This document shows, piece after piece, positions 51,601 through 59,486 of a stretch of DNA of 64,000 nt. How positions within the stretch are numbered: position 1 is the stretch's first letter; every line of letters starts with the position of its first letter. Position numbers and translations under genes: made by a program. Origin of the DNA: Acidimicrobiaceae bacterium (GTDB taxonomy: Bacteria > Actinomycetota > Acidimicrobiia > Acidimicrobiales > Aldehydirespiratoraceae); the NCBI GenBank assembly GCA_009842325.1, contig VYFQ01000003.1:49459-113458 (forward strand), read 5' to 3'. The notes under the pieces are model-generated. The model searched no databases. It was not told where the DNA came from and saw only the letters and a list, made by a program, of their open reading frames with translations.

Positions 51601-53036
51601 CGGTCCTCCCCGACGGTTCCGACGACGCTCAGCGGGGCCAGCAGGCCCGTCGTGGAGGGCGCGGCGGCCACGCCGGCCAGCGTCTCATGCACCGACTGGG
51701 CCGTCGCCGCGCTGACCAGGCCGTCGAGGTTGTCGGCGTATTTGGTGGCCAGATCCTCGTCCGACAGCGGGTCGTCGGGACCGCCCCGGTTGGCCAGCAC
51801 CTCCTCGACCAGCGTGTCGCCGCCGGGGGTGGTGACGGTCAGCCGGGCAGGGAGCTGGCTCGGGTAGATCGCCATCAGGCTGGGGTCTCCGGTCACGTCG
51901 ATACGGGCCATCAGCCTGCGGCGGGCGGGGTCGCGGGCCAGGTCGTCGCTGAAGTCGGCGAGACCCACCCCCAGGCCGTTGCCGCCGAGCAGCCCGGCGG
52001 CCACCGCGTAGGGGCCGCTGAACTGGGCGAGGTATCCGGTCTCGGGCCGCCGTTTGGCGTCGATGGGGTCTCCGATGGTGCGAACGGTGGGCGGGGCCAC
52101 CTCCAGAGTGGCCGACGCCACGTCGTCGGGGCCGACGCCGCGGCGGCGTAGCCCGATGGCGGCGTCGATGGCAGCGTGCGTGAAGTGGTTGGCCGGGTAC
52201 GGCTTGTAGAAGATGCGCTCTGCTTCCCATCGCAGCCCCAGTTCGGCGGTCACCGCGCCGGTGTCGGCCTCTGCGCCGAGGAACGCCTGGAACAGGCCGA
52301 AGCGGCCCTCGACCGCGGTGCGCGGCCCGGTGAAGCCCCGCACCGCCAGCTGAGCAGCGGTGACCCCGGCCTTGGCCGCCCAACCGCAGTGGAGCCGCTT
52401 GACGGTGCCGCCGGCCCGGTTGGCCTCGATGATCCCGCTGGCCATGCTGCAGGCCACGCCCATGGCGTCGGCGATGCGGTCGGGGTCGGCCCCCAGCAGG
52501 CGGGCCGCGGCCGCGGCCGAGCCCACCGCCCCGCAGATCGAGGTGGCGTGCTGGCCCCGCTCGAAGTACACCGACTGGCGGGCCCGATGGTCGTAGCCGC
52601 CCATGCCCAGGCGCACGGCCACCTCCAGGCCGACGGCCACCGCGTCGACGAGGTCTGCGCCGAGCGCGCCCCGCCACTCGGCCACCGCCAGCGCTGCCGG
52701 CACCACCGAGGCGCTCGGATGCAGGATCGACGGCAAGTGGGTGTCGTCGTAGTCGAGGGAGTGCGCCAGCACGCCGTTGACGAACGCGGCTTCGGCGGCC
52801 GCCATCTTCGAGCCGGCACCGATGGCGGTCGCCTGGGCGCCCGACTCCTGGGCCAGGGCGAACTCGGTGGCCGCCCGGGAAGTGTCCAGCGGGCAGGCCC
52901 GCACCGCGATCCCCACGATGTCGATGATGCGGGCCGGGATGCCGGCCCGGACCTCCGCCGGCACCGGTCCGCCGGCCAGCCGGGCCAGCTGGACCAGGAT
53001 CGGGTCCACTCCCGCGGCGGTGCCGTCGGAGTTCAT
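51597..53036 (-). CDS. MmgE/PrpD-family protein
   Basis: 479 residues. The family pattern is clear: VNGVLAHSLDYDDTHLPSI, HPSASVVPAALAVAEW, LGMGGYDHRARQSVYFERG, YKPYPANHFTHAAIDAAI and late LSDEDLATKYADNLDGLVS. PrpD dehydrates 2-methylcitrate; relatives decarboxylate cis-aconitate or act on other branched tricarboxylic or dicarboxylic acids. It overlaps both neighbours by four bases. In this operon it would act on an acid released by ring opening; that is inference. Confidence 0.9.
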   Translation of the reverse strand: MNSDGTAAGVDPILVQLARLAGGPVPAEVRAGIPARIIDIVGIAVRACPLDTSRAATEFALAQESGAQATAIGAGSKMAAAEAAFVNGVLAHSLDYDDTHLPSILHPSASVVPAALAVAEWRGALGADLVDAVAVGLEVAVRLGMGGYDHRARQSVYFERGQHATSICGAVGSAAAAARLLGADPDRIADAMGVACSMASGIIEANRAGGTVKRLHCGWAAKAGVTAAQLAVRGFTGPRTAVEGRFGLFQAFLGAEADTGAVTAELGLRWEAERIFYKPYPANHFTHAAIDAAIGLRRRGVGPDDVASATLEVAPPTVRTIGDPIDAKRRPETGYLAQFSGPYAVAAGLLGGNGLGVGLADFSDDLARDPARRRLMARIDVTGDPSLMAIYPSQLPARLTVTTPGGDTLVEEVLANRGGPDDPLSDEDLATKYADNLDGLVSAATAQSVHETLAGVAAAPSTTGLLAPLSVVGTVGEDR

Positions 53037-53857
53037 GCGATAGCCAGGGGCCGGGCCGGCGCCCCGGTGGCGCCCACGATGTTGAGATGGGCCAGCACGA
53101 ATACGAACTCGTGGACCCCGTCAGCGGCCAGCGCCTCGAGGTCCATCGCCTCGATGATGTTGATGCCTCGCTCCACCAATAGCACCCGGTGCGCGGGCAG
53201 CAGCGCATGGCCCGCCCCGGCAGGCAGGCACTCGAACGCCAGGGTGTCAGCACCGACCAGGACCGCGCCCCGGTCGGCCAGCCAGATCGCACCGGTCTCG
53301 CCCACTCCGGGAACGCCGGAGCCGAGGCCCTGGTAGAGCTCGACGTCGTCGAAGTGGATGCCCCATCCGCTGCGCACCAGCACGGCGTCGCCGGACCGCA
53401 CCGGGGTGCCTTGGCGCTCTGCTGCCTCCTCCAGTTCGGCCACGGTGATCTCGTGGCCGCCGTCGCAGCACTCCACACCCAGCACGGCGGGGATGTCCAG
53501 CAGCACGCCCCGGCCGGCGAAGGGGGCCAACTCGTCGATGCCCAGAGCCTCGAAGCGACCTCCTGCCTGGGCCTCGCCGGCGTCGACTCCGCCATACAGC
53601 CGGCCCTGGTGGCTCACGTGGGCCAGTGCGTCCACATGGGTGCCGACGTGGCAGCCGGTGGTGATCAGATCGGCCGCGGCCGAGCCTCCGTCGGAGCGGA
53701 CCCGGTCGCCGTGGCGGCGGTCCAGGCAGTGGCGGAAGGGTGGGTGGTTCGGGGACTGGGCCATCCCGTTGCTCATCGGGCGGCCCAGGTCGTACACGGT
53801 GGCCTCTGCGACGTGTTCGATCAGGCGAGCCGTCCGGGCTGTCGGGGAGGAACTCAA
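53033..53857 (-). CDS. cyclase-family (kynurenine formamidase-like) metal hydrolase
   Basis: 274 residues. The family metal motif HxGTHxD is HVGTHVDALAH (residues ~70-80), with DLGRPMSNGMAQSPNHPP before it and LVRSGWGIHFDD after. Members are zinc or manganese hydrolases of amides and formamides, including kynurenine formamidase and creatinine-type enzymes. The start is TTG, whose last bases overlap the stop of the upstream CoA-transferase gene (TTGA). Confidence 0.88.
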   Translation of the reverse strand: MSSSPTARTARLIEHVAEATVYDLGRPMSNGMAQSPNHPPFRHCLDRRHGDRVRSDGGSAAADLITTGCHVGTHVDALAHVSHQGRLYGGVDAGEAQAGGRFEALGIDELAPFAGRGVLLDIPAVLGVECCDGGHEITVAELEEAAERQGTPVRSGDAVLVRSGWGIHFDDVELYQGLGSGVPGVGETGAIWLADRGAVLVGADTLAFECLPAGAGHALLPAHRVLLVERGINIIEAMDLEALAADGVHEFVFVLAHLNIVGATGAPARPLAIA

Positions 53858-55044
53858 GCCACCACTCCGGCGGCTCGCAGGTCATCGACGCGATCGGCGC
53901 TCACTCCGGCCTCGGCCAGCACCTCGTCGGTGTCGGCGCCGAGCGCCCGCCCGGTGTGGCGGACCGCCCCCGGCGTGGCCGACAGGCCGAAGAGCAGGTT
54001 CTGCATCCGGATCGTCCCCAGGTCGGGGTCCTCGACCGCGGCGACCGCGCCGCGAGCCTCCACCTGGGGGTCGTTCACGTACTGGGCGGCGTCGTACACC
54101 GGGGCCAGCGCCACCTCGGCCTCGGCGAACGCCTCGACCACCTCAACCAGCGGGCGGTCGCCGATCCACGACGCCACTGCCTCGTCGATCTCATCGGCAT
54201 GGGCGGCACGGCCCGCTCCCGACGAGAACCACGGCTCGCAGGCCAGGTCGCCCCGGCCCACCAACTCCATCGTGCGGACGGCCACCGAGTCGGCGCTGCT
54301 CGACACGGCCACCCACCGACCGTCGGCGGTGCGGTAGGTGTTGCGGGGGGCGTTGTTGGCCGAGCGGTTTCCGGCGCGGGCCGCGATGCGGCCGGTCTGG
54401 TCCCACTCCAGGATGTGGGGGCCGAGGGCCATGGCCAGCGGCTCCAGGATGGCCAGGTCGACCACCTGGCCCTCGCCGGTCGCGCGGCGGTGGTGCAGGG
54501 CCATCATCACCGCGGCCACCCCGGTGATGCCCGCCACGCTGTCGGCCAGGCCGAACGGCGGCAGGGTGGGGGGCCCGTCGGCTGGGCCCGTCATGTGGGC
54601 GAAGCCGCTCATCGCCTCTATCAGCGTCCCGAAGGCCGGTCGCCGGGCGTAGGGGCCGGCCTGGCCGAAGCCGGTAACGCGGCACAGCACGAGGCCCGGG
54701 CGGCGCTCGGAGAGGACCTCCCAGCCCAGTCCCCAGCGCTCGAGCGTGCCCGGCCGGAAGTTCTCGATCACCACGTCGGCGCCGCCCACCAGGTCAAGGA
54801 AGACCTCGGCGCCGTCGGGGTGGCTCAGGTCCAGGCCCACACAGCGCTTGTTGCGGCCCACCATCTTGAACCACAGGCCGTGGCCGTCCCGGTGGGGGCC
54901 GTGGTTCCGCAGGCTGTCGCCCTTCTTGGGGTGCTCGATCTTGACCACGTCGGCGCCGAAGTCGGCCATGATCTGGCCGATCAGCGGCCCGGCCAGCACG
55001 GTGGAAGCGTCGATCACCCGCAGGTCCGACAGGGGGCCGCTCAT
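53854..55044 (-). CDS. CaiB/BaiF-family CoA-transferase, first gene of the leftward operon
   Basis: 396 residues. LSDLRVIDASTVLAGPLIGQ, GADVVKIEHPKKGDSLRNH, VIENFRPGTLERWGLGWE, and catalytic Asp candidate in GEGQVVDLAILEPL. Start ATG at 55042-55044, as the upstream in-frame ATG would reach into the operator. It would activate a carboxylic acid as a CoA thioester. It is divergent from the IclR regulator, with an operator site 10-40 bp before its start, so it is a likely direct target. Confidence 0.9.
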   Translation of the reverse strand: MSGPLSDLRVIDASTVLAGPLIGQIMADFGADVVKIEHPKKGDSLRNHGPHRDGHGLWFKMVGRNKRCVGLDLSHPDGAEVFLDLVGGADVVIENFRPGTLERWGLGWEVLSERRPGLVLCRVTGFGQAGPYARRPAFGTLIEAMSGFAHMTGPADGPPTLPPFGLADSVAGITGVAAVMMALHHRRATGEGQVVDLAILEPLAMALGPHILEWDQTGRIAARAGNRSANNAPRNTYRTADGRWVAVSSSADSVAVRTMELVGRGDLACEPWFSSGAGRAAHADEIDEAVASWIGDRPLVEVVEAFAEAEVALAPVYDAAQYVNDPQVEARGAVAAVEDPDLGTIRMQNLLFGLSATPGAVRHTGRALGADTDEVLAEAGVSADRVDDLRAAGVVA

Positions 55045-55053
55045 GCGGAACGC

Positions 55054-55087
55054 TGTTTCTCCCAAAGGAACACGGGGCTAGTGTTCC
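55054..55087. promoter_or_regulatory. IclR operator candidate, divergent promoter
   Basis: TGTTTC (55054-55059), seven bases, GGAACA (55067-55072), then a further TGTTCC at 55082-55087. The first pair matches the site at 58607-58625 (TGTTCC-N7-GGAACA) in arm sequence and spacing, including the flanking CGC before and C after. It lies between the CoA-transferase and iclR starts. Confidence 0.75.
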
Positions 55088-55122
55088 TCATCGAAACCCT
55101 TGATGGCAACCAGTCGAGCGAT

Positions 55123-55938
55123 ATGGACACTCCCGTGAGCGAACCGTCGGCAGAGCCGGGCCAAGGCTCCGGCTCGGGCCGCAGCGTGGCCGCCATCGAC
55201 AGGGCGGTGGAGGTGCTGTTCCTGTTCTCGCGGTCGTCGGGCACGCTGGGTGTAACCGAGATCTCGCGGGAGCTGGGCGTGTCCAAGGCGGTGGTGCACC
55301 GGATCCTGGCCTCGCTGTGCGAGCGCAGCCTGCTGATCGCCGACCCCCGCAGCCGCCGGTACGGGCTCGGGCCCGCGGTGATGGAACTGGCCGCCGCCTT
55401 CCGCGACCAGCTCGACGTACGGACTCTGGCCATCGACGAGATGCGGCGGCTCAGCGCCGAGACCGACGAGACCGCCACCCTGTCGGTCCGCTACGGCGAC
55501 CGCCGGGTGTACGTCGACCAGATCACCCCGCCGCGTGAGGTGAAGATGACCGTGCCCATCGGGGGGTCGTTCCCGCTGCACGCCGGCGCCTCGTCCAAGG
55601 CGTTCCTGGCCTGGCTCACCGACGCGGCCGTCGACCGCTACCTAGCCGACAACCCGCTGGACGCCCTGACCGACGCCACCGTCGTCTCGATCGACGAGCT
55701 GCGAGCCGAACTGGAGGGCATCCGCGCCCAGGGCTTCGCCCTGTCATTCGGTGAGCGTCAGCACGACGCCGGCTCGGTGGCCGCCCCGATCCTCGACCAC
55801 AACGGTGAGCCGGTGGCCGTCGTCAGCGTGTGCGGGCCGATCTACCGGTTCCGCAGCAAGATCGGCCCCGCCTCCGCCGCCGTGGTGGAGGCCACCCGGG
55901 CGCTCTCGGCCAAGCTCGGCGCCCAGCCCCTTGCCTGA
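55123..55938 (+). CDS. IclR-family transcriptional regulator
   Basis: 271 residues. A winged helix-turn-helix (VAAIDRAVEVLFLFSR, LGVTEISRELGVSKAVVHRI, residues ~20-75) and the IclR effector domain (TATLSVRYGDRRVYVDQI, GSFPLHAGASSKAFLAWL, SFGERQHDAGSVAAPILDH). ATG at 55123; a GTG four codons on is possible. Given two matching operator sites, it likely controls both the leftward CoA-transferase operon, itself and the downstream Rieske operon in response to a small-molecule ligand. The nitrilase gene overlaps its 3' end. Confidence 0.92.
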   Translation: MDTPVSEPSAEPGQGSGSGRSVAAIDRAVEVLFLFSRSSGTLGVTEISRELGVSKAVVHRILASLCERSLLIADPRSRRYGLGPAVMELAAAFRDQLDVRTLAIDEMRRLSAETDETATLSVRYGDRRVYVDQITPPREVKMTVPIGGSFPLHAGASSKAFLAWLTDAAVDRYLADNPLDALTDATVVSIDELRAELEGIRAQGFALSFGERQHDAGSVAAPILDHNGEPVAVVSVCGPIYRFRSKIGPASAAVVEATRALSAKLGAQPLA

Positions 55939-57583
55939 CCTCGACGGGGGGCGGGACCGCCTACGGGTGGCCGCCGCGCAGTTCGCAGTGGGCACCGACG
56001 TCGACGCCAATCTGGCTACGTGCGTGCGGATGCTCGATGAGGCTGCGGCCGCCGGTGCCGAGTTGGTCGTGCTGCCGGAGTTCTGCAACCACCTGTCGGT
56101 GTACGACAGCGCCGACCATTGTCGGGCGATGGCCGTGCCGCTGGACGGCGGCTGGCTGGGCGCGCTGGCCCGGCGGGTCGCCCACCACCGCATGTATGCG
56201 GCCCTGGCGGTGACCGTGCCCCGAGCCGGTGGCCGGGTGACGGTCACCAGCGTGCTGATCGGCCCCGACGGCGAGATCACCGCGACCGCCGACAAGCAGA
56301 TGCTCATGGGCAACGAGCGGGCCTACCTGAGCGCGGGGGAGCGGCCCGCCGCGGTGGCCGATACCGCCTTCGGGCCGGTCGGGCTGTACGCGTGCATGGA
56401 CGGCGTGACCTTCGAGACGCCCCGGGCGCTGGCGGTGAGCGGAGCCCGGCTGCTGTGCAACAGCCTCAACTCCTTCGCCCGTGACGAGGCCAGCTTGCAC
56501 GTTCCGGTGCGGGCCGCCGAGAACGGGGTGTGGGTGGCGGCGGCCAACAAGGTCGGCTCGCTGCTGCCGGACGGGCGGGCCGCCGATTTCGCCGAGGCGC
56601 TCGGGGTTCCCGCCGAGGCCCTCGAGGGCGCGGGCGAGAGCCAGATCGTCGACCCCGACGGCACGGTGGTGGTCAAGGCCCCGCCGACAGGCGAGGCCGT
56701 GGTGGTGGCCGACATCGACCTGTCGCACTGCCGCCCGCAGCGCCTGGCCGGCCGACGTCCCCTGATCTACGGCCCACTGGCCGGGCCGGACACGGCCATT
56801 CCGGCGACGGCGGATATCGCCAGCGTGACAGTTGCATGCGTGCCCGGAGCGCAACGGGACCCGGAGCTGATCTCAGACGCTTTGCAGCCCCCGGAGTTGA
56901 TCGGCGAGGCCTTCAGCGCGGGCGCCCGGCTGGTAGTGCTGCCCGAGTTGACGCCTGTGCCCGACGGCATCCCCGCCGGGGTGCTGGTGGTCACCACCGC
57001 TGAGCGCGACGGACAGCACGTGGGCCAGGTGTGGACCGCCGGGGGGCTAGTCCACGAGCAGGCCCAGATCCACCGCTGCGACCGCCACCCGGACGTCACC
57101 CGGCTGGGGGAGGGGATCAGCCTCTACCGGACGCCGTTCGGCGACATGGCCGTGATCGTGGGCGACGACCACCGCCACCCCGAGACCATCCGGCTGGCCG
57201 CGGTGTTCGGCGCTCACCTGGTGGCGGTGTGCTGGCAGCCCGAGCATCGCTGGGAGTGCGATCTGGCGCTGGTGGAGCGGGCTGCTGAGAACCGGGTCAG
57301 CCTGGCCGCCTGCGCGCCGCCGGGACCGCTGGCGGCCACCATGCTGCTCGACCCGCCGGCCGACTCGCTGTGGAACCCCCGCCGCTCAAGCCCCTTCGAC
57401 GGCACCATCAACACGCCGGTCTGCATGCGGGCCGCCCCGGACGACGGCCTGCTGGTCGGGACCCTGCATCCCGCCCGAGCCGCCAACCGAGAGGTGTCCA
57501 AGGACACGGACCTAGTCGGCGGCCGTTCCCTAGCCGCAGCCGCCGTGCTGTCCCAGCCGGACCCCGCGAATTGGCAGCGATAG
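55931..57583 (+). CDS. tandem nitrilase-superfamily protein with degenerate second domain
   Basis: 550 residues with two nitrilase folds. Domain 1 (residues ~10-290) has the triad Glu50 (VVLPEF), Lys122 (TADKQM) and Cys155 (YACMDG). Domain 2 (from ~300) keeps VVLPEL but lacks the Lys (EQAQIHRC) and has GDD in place of Cys-containing motif (VIVGDDHRH), so it is probably inactive. The enzyme likely hydrolyses a carbon-nitrogen bond such as the half-amide from ring opening. The start (TTG at 55931, overlapping the iclR stop) is uncertain. Its last five codons (ANWQR) come from the 48-nt palindromic repeat. Confidence 0.82.
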   Translation: MPDLDGGRDRLRVAAAQFAVGTDVDANLATCVRMLDEAAAAGAELVVLPEFCNHLSVYDSADHCRAMAVPLDGGWLGALARRVAHHRMYAALAVTVPRAGGRVTVTSVLIGPDGEITATADKQMLMGNERAYLSAGERPAAVADTAFGPVGLYACMDGVTFETPRALAVSGARLLCNSLNSFARDEASLHVPVRAAENGVWVAAANKVGSLLPDGRAADFAEALGVPAEALEGAGESQIVDPDGTVVVKAPPTGEAVVVADIDLSHCRPQRLAGRRPLIYGPLAGPDTAIPATADIASVTVACVPGAQRDPELISDALQPPELIGEAFSAGARLVVLPELTPVPDGIPAGVLVVTTAERDGQHVGQVWTAGGLVHEQAQIHRCDRHPDVTRLGEGISLYRTPFGDMAVIVGDDHRHPETIRLAAVFGAHLVAVCWQPEHRWECDLALVERAAENRVSLAACAPPGPLAATMLLDPPADSLWNPRRSSPFDGTINTPVCMRAAPDDGLLVGTLHPARAANREVSKDTDLVGGRSLAAAAVLSQPDPANWQR

Positions 57584-57615
57584 GCCCCCAAGAGGGGCCA
57601 ATCTGCTGCCAATTC
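57568..57615. repeat. 48-nt two-tier palindromic repeat, copy 2
   Basis: Arms GAATTGGCAGC at 57568-57578 and GCTGCCAATTC at 57605-57615. The centre holds the inner palindrome GGCCCC (57583-57588) with GGGGCC (57594-57599). The left arm encodes the end of the nitrilase protein and the TAG lies just inside the loop side. Confidence 0.88.
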
Positions 57616-57639
57616 GCCCGGAGGGCCGGTGTGTCGGCT

Positions 57640-57687
57640 GAATTGGCAGCGAGGAGTGCCCAAATGGGAGTCCGTGGCTGCCAATTC
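57640..57687. repeat. 48-nt two-tier palindromic repeat, copy 3
   Basis: Arms GAATTGGCAGC at 57640-57650 and GCTGCCAATTC at 57677-57687, in tandem 24 bp after copy 2, between convergent nitrilase and citE-like genes. The inner stem differs again: CCC-AAAT-GGG at 57659-57668. Total length is again exactly 48. Confidence 0.88.
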
Positions 57688-57700
57688 GCTTCAGTTGTCC

Positions 57701-58525
57701 TTACGGGGAGCGGTCGGGGATTCGGGCTAGTACCGAGCGGGCCTGGCGTATTACTGCGGCGTCGATGAACTTGCCGTCCAGCAGGGCCACTCCCCGTCCC
57801 TCGGCGGTGGCCGCCTCCAGCGCGGCCATCACCGCCTCGGCGTGGGCGACCTCCTCCGCAGTCGGGGTGAAAGCCGCGTTGACCGCCGCCACCTGCTTGG
57901 GGTGGATCACCGACCGCCCGCCGAAGCCGAGGCGGCGCAGCGACTCGCTGGTGGCCGCCAGGCCCGCGGTGTCGTCGAGGTCGGTGAATACCGGCCCGCA
58001 CGGCGCGATCAGCCCGACGCCCACCGACGCCACCACCACCCGGGTGCGGATCGGCCACATTTCCAACCCGTCGGGCGACGGCATCATGCCCATGTCGGCG
58101 GCCAGGTCGGCCTCGCCCAGGGCCAGGCGCACCACCCCGGGCACCGAGGCGACCTCGTACACCTTGAACACGCCCTCGGCCGACTCGATGAGCGCCATCA
58201 CCGGGCATCCACCGAAGTCGGTCGCACAGGCGTCGGGGTCGGCCTTGGGCACCACCACCCCGGCCAGGCCGATGCCGTCGGCCACCAGCGACCGGATCAT
58301 GGCTGCGTCGATGTCGAGGAGGTCGGGACGGTTGTTGACCCGCACCCACACCGGCGCGCCGGAGTTGGCCCGCAGCCAGCCCGCCACCGCCTCCCGGGCG
58401 GCCGGCTTGGCCGCCTCGGCCACCGCGTCCTCCAAGTCGCAGATGACCGCGTCGGCCCCCGAGGCCAGGGCCTTGTCGAAGCGCTCGGGAGTGTCGCCGG
58501 GAACGTACAGGGAGGTGCGGGTCAT
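57701..58525 (-). CDS. CitE/HpcH-family CoA-ester lyase
   Basis: 274 residues: TSLYVPGDTPERFDKALASG, ADAVICDLEDAVAEAAKPAAR, VVVPKAD, VMALIESAEGV (metal Glu), LALGEADLAADMGM and GRSVIHPKQV. Members cleave malyl-CoA, citramalyl-CoA or similar hydroxyacyl-CoAs. The pairing with CoA-transferases suggests a step such as citramalyl-CoA to acetyl-CoA and pyruvate, which is inference. Its promoter is shared with the Rieske operon and holds the second IclR site. Confidence 0.9.
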   Translation of the reverse strand: MTRTSLYVPGDTPERFDKALASGADAVICDLEDAVAEAAKPAAREAVAGWLRANSGAPVWVRVNNRPDLLDIDAAMIRSLVADGIGLAGVVVPKADPDACATDFGGCPVMALIESAEGVFKVYEVASVPGVVRLALGEADLAADMGMMPSPDGLEMWPIRTRVVVASVGVGLIAPCGPVFTDLDDTAGLAATSESLRRLGFGGRSVIHPKQVAAVNAAFTPTAEEVAHAEAVMAALEAATAEGRGVALLDGKFIDAAVIRQARSVLARIPDRSP

Positions 58526-58606
58526 GGCGGTATCGGCTCCTAGCGGCCTGCTTCAGGAGGTTGACGCTGGTGGGGGCTCGCCCATACTGTCAGTAGAACG
58601 AAACGC

Positions 58607-58625
58607 TGTTCCTGTCCACGGAACA
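58607..58625. promoter_or_regulatory. IclR operator candidate, second site
   Basis: TGTTCC (58607-58612), seven bases, GGAACA (58620-58625): a perfect inverted repeat in the gap between the divergent citE-like and RCCR-like genes. It shares arms, spacing and the preceding CGC with the site at 55054-55072. Confidence 0.75.
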
Positions 58626-58652
58626 CTAGCTGCCTAGATCGCCGGAGAATCC

Positions 58653-59465
58653 ATGCGCGAGACGTTGAAGGGCGTCCAGGACATTTTCGATGATGCCGGT
58701 CCGACCGATGCCACCGCGACGTTCGACCGGCTGTGGTCGATCACCGGCGAGATCATGGCCAAGCTCCAGGACCGCTTCGAGCTGGCTCGCGATCCCAGCA
58801 CCGACGACCTGGAGTCGTACCGGGGCGAGGCCGAGTACCCCGCGGGGCGGCTGGCGGCCTACGCCGGACCGGAGATCGACTGGCTGATCCACTCGTGGAT
58901 CGGCAACCCGCCGCTGGGGTTCACCAACATGCATGTCACCGCCTGGCTCGGCCCCCACATCGACGTGCCCCACCTCGGGATCGCCTGGGGCACCCTGCCG
59001 GACCTGTGGTTCTACATCGACTACAACCCCCGCACTGACCTCATGCTCGACACCGCCGCGCTCGACAAGTACTGGGAGCCGCTCAACGAGGAGTTCCTGG
59101 AGCTGCGGGCCGACCCGGGGCTGTCGACGTTCACCTCCCGCGAGCTCTACATCCGCCAGGCGCTCAGCCACACCGCGGTGTGCTTCACCACCCCCGGGAT
59201 CACCCACGACGAGACCCGGCTGGAACAGGTGAGCGAGCTGGCCTACCGCCGGGTGGACCAGTGGCTGCGCTGGGTGGACGAGGCCGAGCCGGTGCCCCAC
59301 GAGCGCCGTGATCAGCTGGCCGCCGACGACCTGGCCCGGCGGCGCACCATCGCCGAGCGCGACCCCGCCAACGTCATGGGGGTGCGGTTCTTCGGGCCCG
59401 AGATGACCGACCGCCTCGTGCGGGCCCTGTGGGGCGGCGACCGGGTGCTGCCCCGACCGAGCTGA
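58653..59465 (+). CDS. red chlorophyll catabolite reductase (RCCR)-like protein
   Basis: 270 residues. Stretches align with plant RCC reductase in the same order: EIDWLIHSWIG (plant IDFVIGSWI), FYIDYNPRTDLMLDTAALDK (plant pattern LDLPHRKDLVLNPDYLKEY), TSRELYIRQALSHTA (plant SPSLFVRSAFSPTA) and a late RRRTIAERD to FFGPEMTDRLVRAL (plant MFGEEVSSRVVHAI). RCCR is a ferredoxin-dependent bilin-reductase-fold enzyme that reduces the opened chlorophyll breakdown product after the Rieske enzyme PaO. Here a PaO-type Rieske gene follows directly. ATG with GGAG upstream. The function is inferred from family resemblance by eye. Confidence 0.68.
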   Translation: MRETLKGVQDIFDDAGPTDATATFDRLWSITGEIMAKLQDRFELARDPSTDDLESYRGEAEYPAGRLAAYAGPEIDWLIHSWIGNPPLGFTNMHVTAWLGPHIDVPHLGIAWGTLPDLWFYIDYNPRTDLMLDTAALDKYWEPLNEEFLELRADPGLSTFTSRELYIRQALSHTAVCFTTPGITHDETRLEQVSELAYRRVDQWLRWVDEAEPVPHERRDQLAADDLARRRTIAERDPANVMGVRFFGPEMTDRLVRALWGGDRVLPRPS

Positions 59466-59486
59466 GAGCACACAGGGAGGCTCCCC

